Below the pieces are notes generated by a model. The model ran no database searches. It saw nothing but the letters and a program-made list of their open reading frames with translations, and was not told the origin of the DNA. A stretch of 33,452 bases of DNA from Spirochaetes bacterium GWB1_36_13 (GTDB lineage Bacteria > Spirochaetota > GWB1-36-13). Location: the NCBI GenBank assembly GCA_001829155.1, contig MIAO01000050.1:1-33452 (forward strand). Reading direction: 5' to 3'. Position numbers and translations under genes: made by a program. Shown one piece after another: positions 13,818 through 23,215 of the stretch (position 1 is the stretch's first letter; each line of letters starts with the position of its first letter).

Positions 13818-14519
13818 ATGTTTCACTTTATTGTAGAAGCGAAAACTCAAAGCTCCACTTTTAGAAACCCGGAATTTGAGAATTTTCATAAATCTTTTCT
13901 TCTGCCCCCGCCTACTACTATTATTGGAATGGCGGGAGCGGCTTTAAAATTATCTCCCATGGCGGCTCAGGATTATTTTGATAAAAATGAAATATTGATG
14001 GGAGTCTTTGGAACTTCCAAAGGTTTTTCTAAAGACCTCTGGAAATATAATGATTTTAAAAGCGGCAGTATCATAAAAAGAGAGTTGCTTTTTTTTAATT
14101 ATTTTTTGCTTGCTTTTGCTTGTGAAAATGAGAAAATAATTGAAGAATTAAAATCCGCTTTTGAGAATCCGAGCTATGCTTTAACAATGGGAAGCAGTGA
14201 TTCACTGGCAAAAGTGAGGGTTTATAATGAAGGAATCATCGAGTCTTCAAGAGAAGTCCAAAATTGTCTTATAGCTGGAGATATTTTACAGGAAGTAATG
14301 GATTATTCAGATAACGGGGTTGAATTTTCTGTTTATAAATCTTATGAGCCTTTTGTATATAGTCTTCCTGTCCGTTTTGCTTATGAATCAGATTATGGAA
14401 AAAGAAAGGTGGTTCAAAGAAAGACCTTTTCTTTTATCGAAAAACCAATGATATTAAATGTTGAAAAAAGAGGAATAAAATTGAAAGATTATTTTATCCC
14501 TCTTTTTGATTTGAGATGA
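13818..14519 (+). CDS. cas5: Cascade subunit Cas5
   Basis: RAMP protein that caps the crRNA 5' handle. The N-terminal MFHFIVEAKTQSSTFRNPEF and the diagnostic LLPPPTTIIGMAGAALKLS (residues about 32-50) are classic Cas5. The C-terminus (PVRFAYESDYGKRKVVQRKTF) is also typical. 233 residues. AAAAAGGAAAAATA precedes the ATG, 24 bases after cas7. The stop overlaps the cas3 start (ATGA). Confidence 0.93.
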   Translation: MFHFIVEAKTQSSTFRNPEFENFHKSFLLPPPTTIIGMAGAALKLSPMAAQDYFDKNEILMGVFGTSKGFSKDLWKYNDFKSGSIIKRELLFFNYFLLAFACENEKIIEELKSAFENPSYALTMGSSDSLAKVRVYNEGIIESSREVQNCLIAGDILQEVMDYSDNGVEFSVYKSYEPFVYSLPVRFAYESDYGKRKVVQRKTFSFIEKPMILNVEKRGIKLKDYFIPLFDLR

Positions 14520-16729
14520 AAATGTTAGATCAGGTATGGGCTAAAACCAATCCGCAGGAATCTTTAGTTTCGCATACTGAAAATGCGCTGGCAGTATTTC
14601 AGAAGCTTAAAGAAAATCTTCAAAATCATCATTCTTTTAACGATGAATTTTGGAGAGATTTATTTATAGCAGTTTTGTTTCATGATGCCGGAAAAATCAT
14701 GGATAATTTTCAGAAAATGTTAGAAACTGGGAATTCAAAAAATAATATCCGCCATGAACTTATTTCTGGTATGCTTTTGTTTGTTTTAGATGTGGCTTAT
14801 TACCAGAAAACCCCTCTTTCTTTAGCAGCGGTTTTTAGCCATCATAAAAAACTGACTGATGATTTATTTTCAGATAATACGCACATTAAAATTTCTTTGA
14901 AAGATAATTTGGTAAAAGAATTTTTAGGATATGCACAAGAAAAAATTCATAATTTACTTAATTTCGATCGGTTTAACCAAAAAAAAATATCGGAAGTATC
15001 AGAGAATTTTCATAAAAAAGAAACTGGTAAGCTTGTTTCAGATTTTAAAAACCATTTTTTGAAAAACACCTCTTCAAAGATAGAACAAAAAGATCGAGTT
15101 CAATATATTTTACATAAAGCTATTTTAAATCTTTCAGACTGGCTTGCTTCCGGTCATGAATTGCCGAATTTTAAATGGGATTTTTCTCAAGAGTATTTAA
15201 AAGAAAAAATAGTTGAAAAATTATTGAATACAAAAAAAATCAAACAAGAAAATGATTTCCAATTCAGAGAGTTTCAGCTTAAAAGTGTTCAAAAATCTAA
15301 TGTTTTAGCCGTAGCTCCCACGGGAAGTGGCAAAACGGAAGCGGCATTGCTCTGGGCTTCACAAAAAGAAGAAATTAGTAAAATTATTTATCTTTTACCC
15401 ACCCGAGTTACTTCCAATGCAATTTTTGAAAGGCTAAAAGGATATTTTGGTGAATTTGGGGTAAGTTTGGTTCATTCATCAGCTTTTTTTCTACAAAAAG
15501 AACTTCATGAAGGAGATTATGACTCAAAACTCTATCTGAAAGATAAAACTTTTATGAAAAATATTACCGTGGCAACCGTGGATCAAATTCTCACTATGGG
15601 TTTTAATTTGGGTTATTGGGAAGTAAAAACTTTCAATATGCTTGAAGCCAGAGTAATAATTGATGAGATTCATTTATATGACCCTTATACGCTTGGGCTA
15701 ATTATATCTACGATTAGATATTTACAGGAGAATTTTAAAACCCGTTTTTTTATTATGAGTGCAACTATGCCCAGAAAATTGAAAGAAATTTTATTAAAAA
15801 ATTTAACCCCTGATACTCAAGTTATAGAAGATAAGGAGCTTTTAAACCAAGCGAGAAATCAATTTGAAATCAGGGAAAATTCTATTGATGAATTAGATGA
15901 TGAAATTAAGGATTATTTGAAGCAAAAAAAGAAAGTTTTGATTGTGGTCAATACGGTAGATGAAGCGATTCGGCTTTTTGAAAAATATCAGAAATATTCT
16001 CCAATTTGCTATCATTCGAAATTTATACAGATAGATAAAAAAATGAAAGAAGAAAAGATTTTTAAAAAAGAACAAAATCCTGATGAATCTGCATTACTCA
16101 TTGCGACACAAGTGGTAGAAGTGTCTTTGGATATTGATTATGATATTCTTTTTACTGAAAACTCTCCGATAGATGCGATTATTCAGAGAGCAGGTCGAAT
16201 TAACCGTGCCAGAAGAAAAGAAAATACGCGGGTGATTATTTTTCCTCACCGGGAAATTGTAAAAAAATATGTTTATCCGGTAGAAAAAATATTGGAAAAT
16301 ACTTTTACTCTGTTCAAAGAAAATCATCAAAGAAGATTGACTGAACAGGAGTTATTGTCCATGGTGGATGAAGTTTACAAAAATATAGAAATTGAACCGC
16401 AGGAAAGTTATCAAAAAGGATTAAATGTTTATCAGGAAATTCAAAAAACAAATCACTACATCAAAGACCTGGTAGCCAATGAAGAACAGGAAAAAGTTTA
16501 TACTAGAGAGGGGATGGATAGCAAGGAAATTATTCCCTTTTGTTTCTTGGAAATATTGCAAAACGCTTCCCCTCAGGAAAAAATGAAACATGAAGTATCT
16601 GTCAGAAAATGGCAATATTACTCTCGAAAAAAAGAAAAAGATCAGGATGGTTTTGTTTTTTTAGATGTTGAATATGATACCGATACTGGATTAAATTTTA
16701 AAAAACAAAATACTGATTTTATGTTATAG
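14516..16729 (+). CDS. cas3: Cas3 HD nuclease-helicase
   Basis: 737-residue fusion of an N-terminal HD nuclease and a superfamily 2 helicase, which unwinds and degrades target DNA after Cascade binding. HD residues are His20 (SHTENA), His56-Asp57 (FHDAGK), His80 (RHELISG) and His109-His110 (FSHHKK). Helicase motifs are Walker A APTGSGKTEAAL (Gly272-Lys273), motif II DEIH at 383-386, SATMP (motif III), TQVVEVSLDIDYD (motif V) and IQRAGRINRA (motif VI). All catalytic motifs are intact. ATGA overlap with cas5. Another ATG lies at 14522. A 38-bp perfect palindrome follows six bases after the stop. Confidence 0.96.
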   Translation: MKMLDQVWAKTNPQESLVSHTENALAVFQKLKENLQNHHSFNDEFWRDLFIAVLFHDAGKIMDNFQKMLETGNSKNNIRHELISGMLLFVLDVAYYQKTPLSLAAVFSHHKKLTDDLFSDNTHIKISLKDNLVKEFLGYAQEKIHNLLNFDRFNQKKISEVSENFHKKETGKLVSDFKNHFLKNTSSKIEQKDRVQYILHKAILNLSDWLASGHELPNFKWDFSQEYLKEKIVEKLLNTKKIKQENDFQFREFQLKSVQKSNVLAVAPTGSGKTEAALLWASQKEEISKIIYLLPTRVTSNAIFERLKGYFGEFGVSLVHSSAFFLQKELHEGDYDSKLYLKDKTFMKNITVATVDQILTMGFNLGYWEVKTFNMLEARVIIDEIHLYDPYTLGLIISTIRYLQENFKTRFFIMSATMPRKLKEILLKNLTPDTQVIEDKELLNQARNQFEIRENSIDELDDEIKDYLKQKKKVLIVVNTVDEAIRLFEKYQKYSPICYHSKFIQIDKKMKEEKIFKKEQNPDESALLIATQVVEVSLDIDYDILFTENSPIDAIIQRAGRINRARRKENTRVIIFPHREIVKKYVYPVEKILENTFTLFKENHQRRLTEQELLSMVDEVYKNIEIEPQESYQKGLNVYQEIQKTNHYIKDLVANEEQEKVYTREGMDSKEIIPFCFLEILQNASPQEKMKHEVSVRKWQYYSRKKEKDQDGFVFLDVEYDTDTGLNFKKQNTDFML

Positions 16730-16734
16730 TTTCT

Positions 16735-16772
16735 CCCCAATAGCCGAGGATTCGAATCCTCGGCTATTGGGG
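16735..16772. repeat. REP-like 38-bp perfect palindrome
   Basis: A perfect palindrome running CCCCAATAGCCGAGG-ATTCGAAT-CCTCGGCTATTGGGG, so a stem of up to 19 bp with no required loop. It sits between cas3 and a REP-associated transposase gene. There is no T-run after it, so it is not a standard terminator. Its position next to a RAYT gene suggests it is the palindrome this transposase recognises. Its core recurs inside that gene at 17205-17219. Confidence 0.9.
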
Positions 16773-16850
16773 GAATAGTATTATGAAACACAGAAATTCG
16801 ATATTTAAAAATAGTTTATTTAGAATATAAAATATTTAAAGGATGCATTA

Positions 16851-17477
16851 TTGAAGTTTTTTTTCCATCATCAGGAAAGAATCTATGTTGAAGATTCAGT
16901 CGTTTTTATTACGGTCGTTACAAAAAATCGATATCCGTATTTTGAAAATGAAATTTTTTGTGAATTTTTAGTAGAAGAAATGAATTATTGTTCAAAGATA
17001 AAAAACTTCAAGATGATTGCATATAAAATCAATCCTGATCATTTTCATTGGTTGATCCTGCCTTCTTCGAAATTCACCTATTCCCAGATTATGGCTTCGT
17101 TGAAAAGAAATTTTTCAAGAGATATTCATGATATGATAGAAAAAAAAAGTTTTATAAGGAACCTTTCTTCATATGGCTCCTCTCATGACCATTCTCCCGC
17201 AGCTGAGGATTCGAATCCTTATTTGTGGAAAACGAAAAATTTTAAAGAACATATCAACAAACTCGATCAATTAAAAGACATGTATTTTAAAAATTACCCT
17301 GAAATCTCTCCCCTCTCATTCTTTGAATGGCAGAAGTCTTTTCACTATTGGTTGATTCGGGATCAAGAGAGTTTGCAAAACAGGGTTCGATACATTCAAA
17401 AACAGTCGGAACATCATGGATTAAGCGAAAATAAATATTTATATATTGATGAGAATTATGGAGAATACGATGACTGA
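16851..17477 (+). CDS. REP-associated tyrosine transposase (RAYT, Y1_Tnp)
   Basis: HUH-type single-strand DNA transposase of the RAYT group. The HUH motif is INPDHFHWLIL (His64, His66). The catalytic tyrosine is Tyr181 in VRYIQKQSEHHG, which aligns with Tyr115 of E. coli TnpA-REP (VDYIYINPVKHG). KSFHYWLIRDQESLQNR matches the conserved FWEHAIR... segment. The NP after the tyrosine helix is replaced by KQ. 208 residues with an insertion around 105-150 compared with typical RAYTs; part of it is encoded by a degenerate copy of the palindrome. Start is TTG at 16851 with AAAGGATG before it; a nearby ATG is out of frame. Its stop overlaps the cas6 start, putting it in the Cas operon. Confidence 0.85.
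   Translation: MKFFFHHQERIYVEDSVVFITVVTKNRYPYFENEIFCEFLVEEMNYCSKIKNFKMIAYKINPDHFHWLILPSSKFTYSQIMASLKRNFSRDIHDMIEKKSFIRNLSSYGSSHDHSPAAEDSNPYLWKTKNFKEHINKLDQLKDMYFKNYPEISPLSFFEWQKSFHYWLIRDQESLQNRVRYIQKQSEHHGLSENKYLYIDENYGEYDD
17193..17228. repeat. Degenerate REP copy inside the RAYT gene
   Basis: The 15-base core GAGGATTCGAATCCT (17205-17219) is identical to the centre of the palindrome at 16735-16772. Flanks are partly preserved: TTCTCCC on the left, and TATT-TG-GG on the right against TATTGGGG. It encodes roughly residues SPAAEDSNPYLW in frame, so the insertion kept the transposase open. Confidence 0.75.
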
Positions 17478-18156
17478 GAACTTTTTTACGATCCCTTATG
17501 GAGTGCTGAAGCTTGAAACCCCTCAAAAACCGGTCAATCCTTCTTATCTACGAGGTTTTATCGGAGACCGGTTTCAGGAAAAAGACATTCTGCACAACCA
17601 CAGACCAGACGGGAGCATGATTTACCGCTATCCTGCCGTGCAGTATAAAAAGCATGGGAATTCTTTTATCATCGTAGGAATCGGAAAAGAAGGGACGGAT
17701 GTTTTGAAACATTTTTTTTTAGAACTGGATGAGCTGTCGATCAAAGACCGGAATCTTGAAATCCTTTCAAAAGAGCTGAAAACCAAAAACCATCTTCTTC
17801 AAATCAGGGATTCAAAAGACTTCCGCTACCGCTTTGTTTCCCCTTATGCGGGGCTGAATGAGAAAAACAGGGACAAGTATTATAAAAAGGGGGATAGGAA
17901 AGAGTTTCTGGAGAGCATTTTGATCGGGAACATCCTCTCGTTTCTTAAGGGGCAGAATCTTTTTATCAAAGAAAGGCTTTTATGTGATTTCAGAGTGAAA
18001 GATTCGTATGAACAGGAGATCAAGGGCAATCCTTTCATGGTTTTTGAAGGTTTTTTTGATGTTAATATTGATCTTCCCGACTGGATCGGGCTGGGAAAAT
18101 GGGTGTCCCGGGGGTTTGGGACAGTTTTAAAAGAAGAGATAACTTCTTTCAGATGA
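17470..18156 (+). CDS. cas6: Cas6 crRNA-processing endoribonuclease (Cas6b type)
   Basis: Cleaves the pre-crRNA within each repeat, leaving the 8-nt handle. The N-terminal part (YLRGFIGDRF, then HRPDGSMIYRYPAVQYK and FIIVGIGKEGTDVLK) matches Cas6b_N-like proteins. The C-terminal glycine-rich loop GLGKWVSRGFGTV is the Cas6 signature. His43/His45-type residues near HNHRPDG are candidate catalytic histidines. I chose ATG 17470 because GGAG lies six bases before it; in-frame starts exist at 17446, 17449 and 17458. The start overlaps the RAYT stop. Cas6 is normally first or directly before cas8 in I-B loci, so its place after a transposase is unusual. Confidence 0.87.
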   Translation: MTENFFTIPYGVLKLETPQKPVNPSYLRGFIGDRFQEKDILHNHRPDGSMIYRYPAVQYKKHGNSFIIVGIGKEGTDVLKHFFLELDELSIKDRNLEILSKELKTKNHLLQIRDSKDFRYRFVSPYAGLNEKNRDKYYKKGDRKEFLESILIGNILSFLKGQNLFIKERLLCDFRVKDSYEQEIKGNPFMVFEGFFDVNIDLPDWIGLGKWVSRGFGTVLKEEITSFR

Positions 18157-18189
18157 CTGATTTATGAATTTTCTTCCTTTATCCCTGAT

Positions 18190-18219
18190 TTGCTTAAAAG
18201 CGGGCAGTATTTTTATTAT
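18190..18219 (+). promoter_or_regulatory. Promoter candidate for aspS
   Basis: TTGCTT (18190-18195), an 18-base spacer and TATTAT (18214-18219), about 40 bases before the aspS start codon. This would serve the aspS-phoH-pgpH-ybeY-corC-trmL-hisI block. Confidence 0.35.
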
Positions 18220-18258
18220 ATTTAAACAACTAAACTTCAAGGAAAAAAGGAGAAAAGT

Positions 18259-20040
18259 TTGGAAAGGAAATGGATTAGAACCCATAAAAATACAGAGATT
18301 TCAGAAAAAAATCTGGGCGAAAAAGTTGTTTTAAACGGATGGGTATATAAAAGAAGAGACCACGGCGGCGTTATTTTTATAGATTTGCGCGATATTTCAG
18401 GTATTGTCCAGCTGGTTTTTGACCCTGCTTTTGATGCGGATGCTCATAAGACAGGCGAGTCGTTAAGAAGCGAATTCGTTATTGCGGTGGAAGGAGAGAT
18501 CAAGTCAAGAGGCGCGGATGCGGTTAATCCTAACTTGAAAACAGGAAAAATTGAAGTTTTTGTCAATAAGATTGAAGTTTTAAATAAATCAGAGGCTTTG
18601 CCTTTTGTTTTAGATGAATATCATAGTGTTTCAGAAGAAATCAGGCTGAAATACCGTTTTCTGGATTTAAGAAGACCCGCGATTCAGGATAATTTTATTA
18701 AAAGAAACGCGATCACTCGTACAGCCAGACGGTTTTTGGATGAAAACGATTTTATGGAAGTCGAGACTCCGATGCTGACTAAATCCACTCCTGAAGGAGC
18801 CAGAGATTTTCTGGTGCCGAGCCGGATGCACGAAGGAGGTTTTTATGCTCTTCCTCAGTCTCCCCAGCTTTTTAAGCAGATTTTAATGGTCAGCGGTTTT
18901 GACCGCTATTATCAGGTTGTAAAGTGTTTCAGGGATGAAGACCTCCGGGCAGACCGGCAGCCTGAATTTACTCAGATAGACTTAGAGTTTTCTTTTGTGG
19001 ATCAGGATGTGATTATCGGATTGATGGAGAAAATGATTGCTTCTATTTTAAAAGAAGTTTATGGAAAAGAAGTTTCTTTGCCTTTCAGAAGAATGGATTA
19101 TGATACAGCAATGACAAAATACGGAAGCGACCGGCCGGATCTTCGTTTTGGACTTGAGCTGGCCAATGTGGGAGCAATTGCGGCAAAAAGCGATTTTAAG
19201 GTTTTTAAACAGTCTTTAGAGATGGGCGGTGTGGTTTACGCTCTGAATGTAAAAGGCGGAGCTTGTTTTTCCAGAAAAGAAATCGAGGACTATACTGCGT
19301 ATGTCGGGCAGTTTGGTTCAAAGGGTCTTGCCTGGATGAAAGTGGGAGACAAGGGACTTGAGAGTTCCATTACCAAGTTTTTTTCTCAGGAAGTTTTAGA
19401 TGAACTTTTAAAAGAAACAAAGGCGGAAAAAGGAGATATCCTCTTTTTTGGTGCTGATGTGCCTTCTGTGGTATTTGCTTCCCTTGGAAATCTTAGAAAC
19501 AAGGTCGCAAAAGATTTAAATCTGATTGACGACAATAAGATGGAATTTCTCTGGGTTGTAGATTTTCCTCTTTTAGAATATGATGAGAAAGACAAACGAT
19601 ACATTGCGATTCACCATCCTTTTACTTCTCCTAAAATGGAAGATATGGATTTACTGGATACAGACCCTCTGAAAGCGAAGGCTCAGGCTTACGACCTTGT
19701 ATTAAATGGAATTGAGCTGGGAGGAGGAAGTATTAGAATTCATACTCCGGTTCTTCAAAAGAAAATTTTTGGGCTTTTAGGAATCGGCGAGGAAGAAGCG
19801 AAGGAAAAATTTGGATTTCTGATAGATGCGCTGAGTTTTGGAGCGCCTCCGCACGGAGGAATTGCGTTTGGACTCGATAGAATTGTCATGCTTTTACAAA
19901 AATGCCAGTCGATCCGCGATGTGATTGCTTTCCCGAAAACCCAAAAAGGACAGTGTCTTTTAAGCAACGCGCCTTCTTCAGTTGCTATGGAACAATTACG
20001 GGAACTCCATATTAAAACTGATATAAAAAGTAAAAAATAG
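18259..20040 (+). CDS. aspS: Aspartyl-tRNA synthetase
   Basis: Class II synthetase, 593 residues, of the bacterial type. It has the N-terminal OB-fold anticodon domain (VLNGWVYKRRDHGGVIFIDL), motif 1 region, motif 2 CFRDEDLRADRQPEFTQIDLE (residues about 217-237), the bacterial GAD insertion domain in the middle, and motif 3 GIAFGLDRIVMLL near the C-terminus. The start is TTG at 18259, supported by AAGGAG just upstream and by the conserved N-terminal sequence; no ATG alternative fits. The stop codon is directly followed by the phoH ATG with no gap. Confidence 0.97.
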   Translation: MERKWIRTHKNTEISEKNLGEKVVLNGWVYKRRDHGGVIFIDLRDISGIVQLVFDPAFDADAHKTGESLRSEFVIAVEGEIKSRGADAVNPNLKTGKIEVFVNKIEVLNKSEALPFVLDEYHSVSEEIRLKYRFLDLRRPAIQDNFIKRNAITRTARRFLDENDFMEVETPMLTKSTPEGARDFLVPSRMHEGGFYALPQSPQLFKQILMVSGFDRYYQVVKCFRDEDLRADRQPEFTQIDLEFSFVDQDVIIGLMEKMIASILKEVYGKEVSLPFRRMDYDTAMTKYGSDRPDLRFGLELANVGAIAAKSDFKVFKQSLEMGGVVYALNVKGGACFSRKEIEDYTAYVGQFGSKGLAWMKVGDKGLESSITKFFSQEVLDELLKETKAEKGDILFFGADVPSVVFASLGNLRNKVAKDLNLIDDNKMEFLWVVDFPLLEYDEKDKRYIAIHHPFTSPKMEDMDLLDTDPLKAKAQAYDLVLNGIELGGGSIRIHTPVLQKKIFGLLGIGEEEAKEKFGFLIDALSFGAPPHGGIAFGLDRIVMLLQKCQSIRDVIAFPKTQKGQCLLSNAPSSVAMEQLRELHIKTDIKSKK

Positions 20041-20994
20041 ATGGAGCTCCGCTTCGAACTGGAAGAAAAAAGAAATCTTCTCGGTTTTTTCGGGGTTCAG
20101 AATAGTAATATAAAACTGGTTGAAAAAACTCTGGATATTGAGATTTTCAACCGGGGTGATTATCTTATGATTCAGGGGGCTCGAAAAAATGAAATTGAAA
20201 AGGCGGAAAAAATTTTAAAAGAACTGTATCAAATTTCTTTAAAAAAAGAGTTTATTTCACAGGAAGAAGTTAAAACCATAGTGGATATTAAAAATCAGGA
20301 AACAAATCCTCTGCTGGATCAGAATGATCAAAGTATTTTAAAAGTATCAGGCGGAAAACGCCAGGTTTTTTTAAAGAACAAGGAACAGCAGAAATATCTG
20401 AAAAAAATAATGGAAAATGATATTGTATTCGGGATAGGTCCTGCAGGCACAGGCAAGACTTTCGTTGCGGTTGCGGCGGGGTTGAAACTCCTTTATGAAG
20501 GAAAGGTTAAAAAAATAATATTAACCCGTCCTGTAATAGAGGCAGGAGAAAATTTAGGCTTTCTTCCCGGTACTCTGGAAGATAAAATTGATCCGTATTT
20601 AAGACCCTTGACAGACGCTATATCCGATATGCTTTCCCCTGAAGAAGTTTTGAAGTATAAAGAAAGAGGGCAGATTGAGATTGCCCCTCTGGCGTATATG
20701 AGAGGGCGGACTTTAAACAATGCTTTTATTATTCTCGATGAAGCTCAGAATACGACTGTCTCACAGATAAAAATGTTTTTGACTCGTCTGGGGTATAATT
20801 CCAAGGCAGTGATCACAGGGGATATTACCCAAAAAGATTTACCGGATAAACAAAAATCGGGATTAGATTTGACGATAACTATTTTAAAAGAGATAGAAAG
20901 AGTGGATTTTAGTTATTTTGATAAAAAGGATGTGGTACGGCATCCGATTGTCATCAAAGTGATAGAGGCTTTTGAGAAGCATGAAAAAAACTAG
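20041..20994 (+). CDS. phoH: PhoH-family ATPase
   Basis: 317 residues. N-terminal KH-like region (about 1-65), then a helicase-like P-loop ATPase with Walker A GPAGTGKT at 133-140, RPVIEAGENLGFLPG, and Walker B ILDEAQNTT near 235. PhoH proteins are thought to act in RNA metabolism and commonly neighbour ybeY and pgpH, as here. The ATG abuts the aspS stop and there is no Shine-Dalgarno sequence, so translation is probably coupled to termination of aspS. Confidence 0.95.
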   Translation: MELRFELEEKRNLLGFFGVQNSNIKLVEKTLDIEIFNRGDYLMIQGARKNEIEKAEKILKELYQISLKKEFISQEEVKTIVDIKNQETNPLLDQNDQSILKVSGGKRQVFLKNKEQQKYLKKIMENDIVFGIGPAGTGKTFVAVAAGLKLLYEGKVKKIILTRPVIEAGENLGFLPGTLEDKIDPYLRPLTDAISDMLSPEEVLKYKERGQIEIAPLAYMRGRTLNNAFIILDEAQNTTVSQIKMFLTRLGYNSKAVITGDITQKDLPDKQKSGLDLTITILKEIERVDFSYFDKKDVVRHPIVIKVIEAFEKHEKN

Positions 20995-23215
20995 TCAATT
21001 GATTTTAAATTTCCGCTATCAGTTTCAGAAATACAAGCTGATTTTTTTCCTCAATTTTATATTGTTTTTAATTTTGATGCTGGCATTAAATTTGAATATT
21101 TTTGAAGTCAGTTATCATTTTAAGGAAGGCGATATCGCGCCTTTTACAGTGATAGCGGCAAAAGATCTCGAATATGTGGATACTTTAGAAACAGAAGACA
21201 GAAAAAAAGATGAACTGAAAAAAATCATTCCTGTCTTTGATCTGGATATGACGATTTATGAAAACAAGCTGAAAATGATAGAAGAAGTTGTCGGAATTGT
21301 CAACAATCAAACTTATAACGATGAAGAAAAAATAGAGAAATTATCAAACCAGCTTTCTTCATTTCTGAAAGATAAGAAAATAGAGGAATTTGATTTTAAA
21401 GAATTTTTAAAACAAAGTAAAAGAAAAATATTTTTTGAAAAAATCAGGTCAATCCTTTACGACTATTATCAAAACGGGATTTATCGTCCTGTGAAAGGAG
21501 AATATGATTTAGCCGCATTTTCGAAAAAACTGGTTCCTGTAAGGATTATTCAAGAAAATTCTACGGTTCGGGATTTTAGAAATTTTAGTAATTTCATCTA
21601 TATGGATATCAGTTATTTTGAATTTCTGGGTGAAATAAAAAAAAGGCTCGGGAAAACCCAAAATCTTAATATTATGACTGATTTTCTTTTTATTCTTCTG
21701 GAAGATAATTTATATATTAATGCGTTTTACACTGAGCAGGAAGTGAATACGCGTCTCCAAAGAATTTCTCCTGTGGTAAAAAAAATCAGCGAGGATCAGG
21801 TTATTGTCCGTAAAGGAGATAAGATTAATCTTGAAATTCTGGATCAGGTGAGAGCGTTAAAAGTTTCGCAGAAAAAAAATGTAGCCAAAAAATTTGTGTT
21901 CAGTTTTATCCTGGCTCTTTTTTTCTTAAGTATTTTAAACATCATTCTTCGAATCAGTTTTGTAGAACTTTATAAAGATATTAAAAAAATGGCGCTGGTT
22001 TTTATTTTTATTATTTTTAATGTATTGACCGCCTATCTTTTTTTTAATCTTCTCGCCTCTGTTTCTTTCCCTCTCGGAATTCTTTTTCCGATCGGTTTCA
22101 CTGTTTATACGGTTTCTATTATTATCAACCGGGAATCCGCTTTTTTTCTGACTATTACAGCGGTTTTAATTTATCTTGTTTTTCTGGTGATTTATAGGAC
22201 GGATGGGATATTTTCCCTTCTCTATCTTTTTGCGGCTGGAAATCTGATTAATTTTTTTGTCGCCAATATTCTTCAAAGGGATCAGATTATCCGAAGCTCT
22301 ATTTACAGTATTTTTCCCTATGTTCTTCTCACAGCCGTTTATGTGTTTTATTTTCAAAACTATGTAGAGTCTTCTGATGTAGGGCTCGCTTTTTTGTGGA
22401 GCGCTTTAAATCCTGTTATTTCAGCAGTGGTTTCAATTGGGATTATTCCGATTTTTGAGAAAGTTTTTAATATGATAACTCCATTCAGGCTGATGGAGCT
22501 TTCCAATTTAAGCAACCGTGTCTTGGGGGATATGCATCTTCTGGCGCCAGGCACTTATCATCACTCCATGATGGTGTCTTATCTGGTAGAAGCGGCCTGT
22601 AAGGAGATCAAAGCGAATTATTTACTGGGAAGAGTAGGCGCTCTTTACCATGATATCGGGAAACTGTCCAATCCAAACTATTTTGCGGAAAACATTCAAT
22701 TTAATCAAAATATTCATGAAGATATCACTCCGCAGATGTCTGCCGGTATTTTAAAACGGCATGTGGTGGAAGGGATAAAGAAAGTAAAGGAAATGAAACT
22801 TCCGGATGAAATTATGCGTTTTGTGGCAGAGCATCACGGTACTTCAGTAATGGAGTTTTTTTACCAGAAAGCAAAAGAAAACACAAAAGAAAGCGATCAG
22901 GTTGATATTTCTTCTTTCAAATACGGCGGACCCAAGCCTCAAAGCAAAGAGACGGCTATTTTAATGCTGGCGGATGGAATTGAAGCAGGAGTCAGGTCTT
23001 TGAAATCCAAAAGATATGATTTGATAGAGGAAAAAATATCTCAGGTTATTTTAAGCCGGATCATCAGCGGAGAGCTTTCCGAATCTCTTTTAACCATGAA
23101 AGAAATCAGAAAAATAGAATTGGTTTTTCAAAAATTAATGTACGCTTATTATCATGTGCGCCCCAGCTATCCGGAGGATGAAAAAAACAAGGAGGAAGAT
23201 TCAAAAGATGTGTAA
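20981..23215 (+). CDS. pgpH: 7TMR-HD membrane phosphohydrolase, PgpH-like
   Basis: Integral membrane protein of about 744 residues in the YqfF/PgpH family, where characterised members hydrolyse c-di-AMP. It has an N-terminal membrane helix (LIFFLNFILFLILMLAL), a large extracytoplasmic domain to about residue 300, then a cluster of hydrophobic helices (FVFSFILALFFLSILNIIL and onwards) to about 510. The cytoplasmic HD domain shows TYHHSMMVSYLVE, LYHDIGKL and AEHHGT. I prefer the ATG at 20981, with GAGAAG just before it; an in-frame TTG at 20972 is possible. It overlaps phoH by 14 bases and ybeY by eight. Confidence 0.92.
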   Translation: MKKTSQLILNFRYQFQKYKLIFFLNFILFLILMLALNLNIFEVSYHFKEGDIAPFTVIAAKDLEYVDTLETEDRKKDELKKIIPVFDLDMTIYENKLKMIEEVVGIVNNQTYNDEEKIEKLSNQLSSFLKDKKIEEFDFKEFLKQSKRKIFFEKIRSILYDYYQNGIYRPVKGEYDLAAFSKKLVPVRIIQENSTVRDFRNFSNFIYMDISYFEFLGEIKKRLGKTQNLNIMTDFLFILLEDNLYINAFYTEQEVNTRLQRISPVVKKISEDQVIVRKGDKINLEILDQVRALKVSQKKNVAKKFVFSFILALFFLSILNIILRISFVELYKDIKKMALVFIFIIFNVLTAYLFFNLLASVSFPLGILFPIGFTVYTVSIIINRESAFFLTITAVLIYLVFLVIYRTDGIFSLLYLFAAGNLINFFVANILQRDQIIRSSIYSIFPYVLLTAVYVFYFQNYVESSDVGLAFLWSALNPVISAVVSIGIIPIFEKVFNMITPFRLMELSNLSNRVLGDMHLLAPGTYHHSMMVSYLVEAACKEIKANYLLGRVGALYHDIGKLSNPNYFAENIQFNQNIHEDITPQMSAGILKRHVVEGIKKVKEMKLPDEIMRFVAEHHGTSVMEFFYQKAKENTKESDQVDISSFKYGGPKPQSKETAILMLADGIEAGVRSLKSKRYDLIEEKISQVILSRIISGELSESLLTMKEIRKIELVFQKLMYAYYHVRPSYPEDEKNKEEDSKDV

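Noticed and set aside
16735-16772. The 38-bp palindrome as a cas3 terminator
   Set aside because: There is no T-run on either side and the operon appears to continue into the RAYT and cas6; its core recurs in the RAYT gene, which fits a REP element better.
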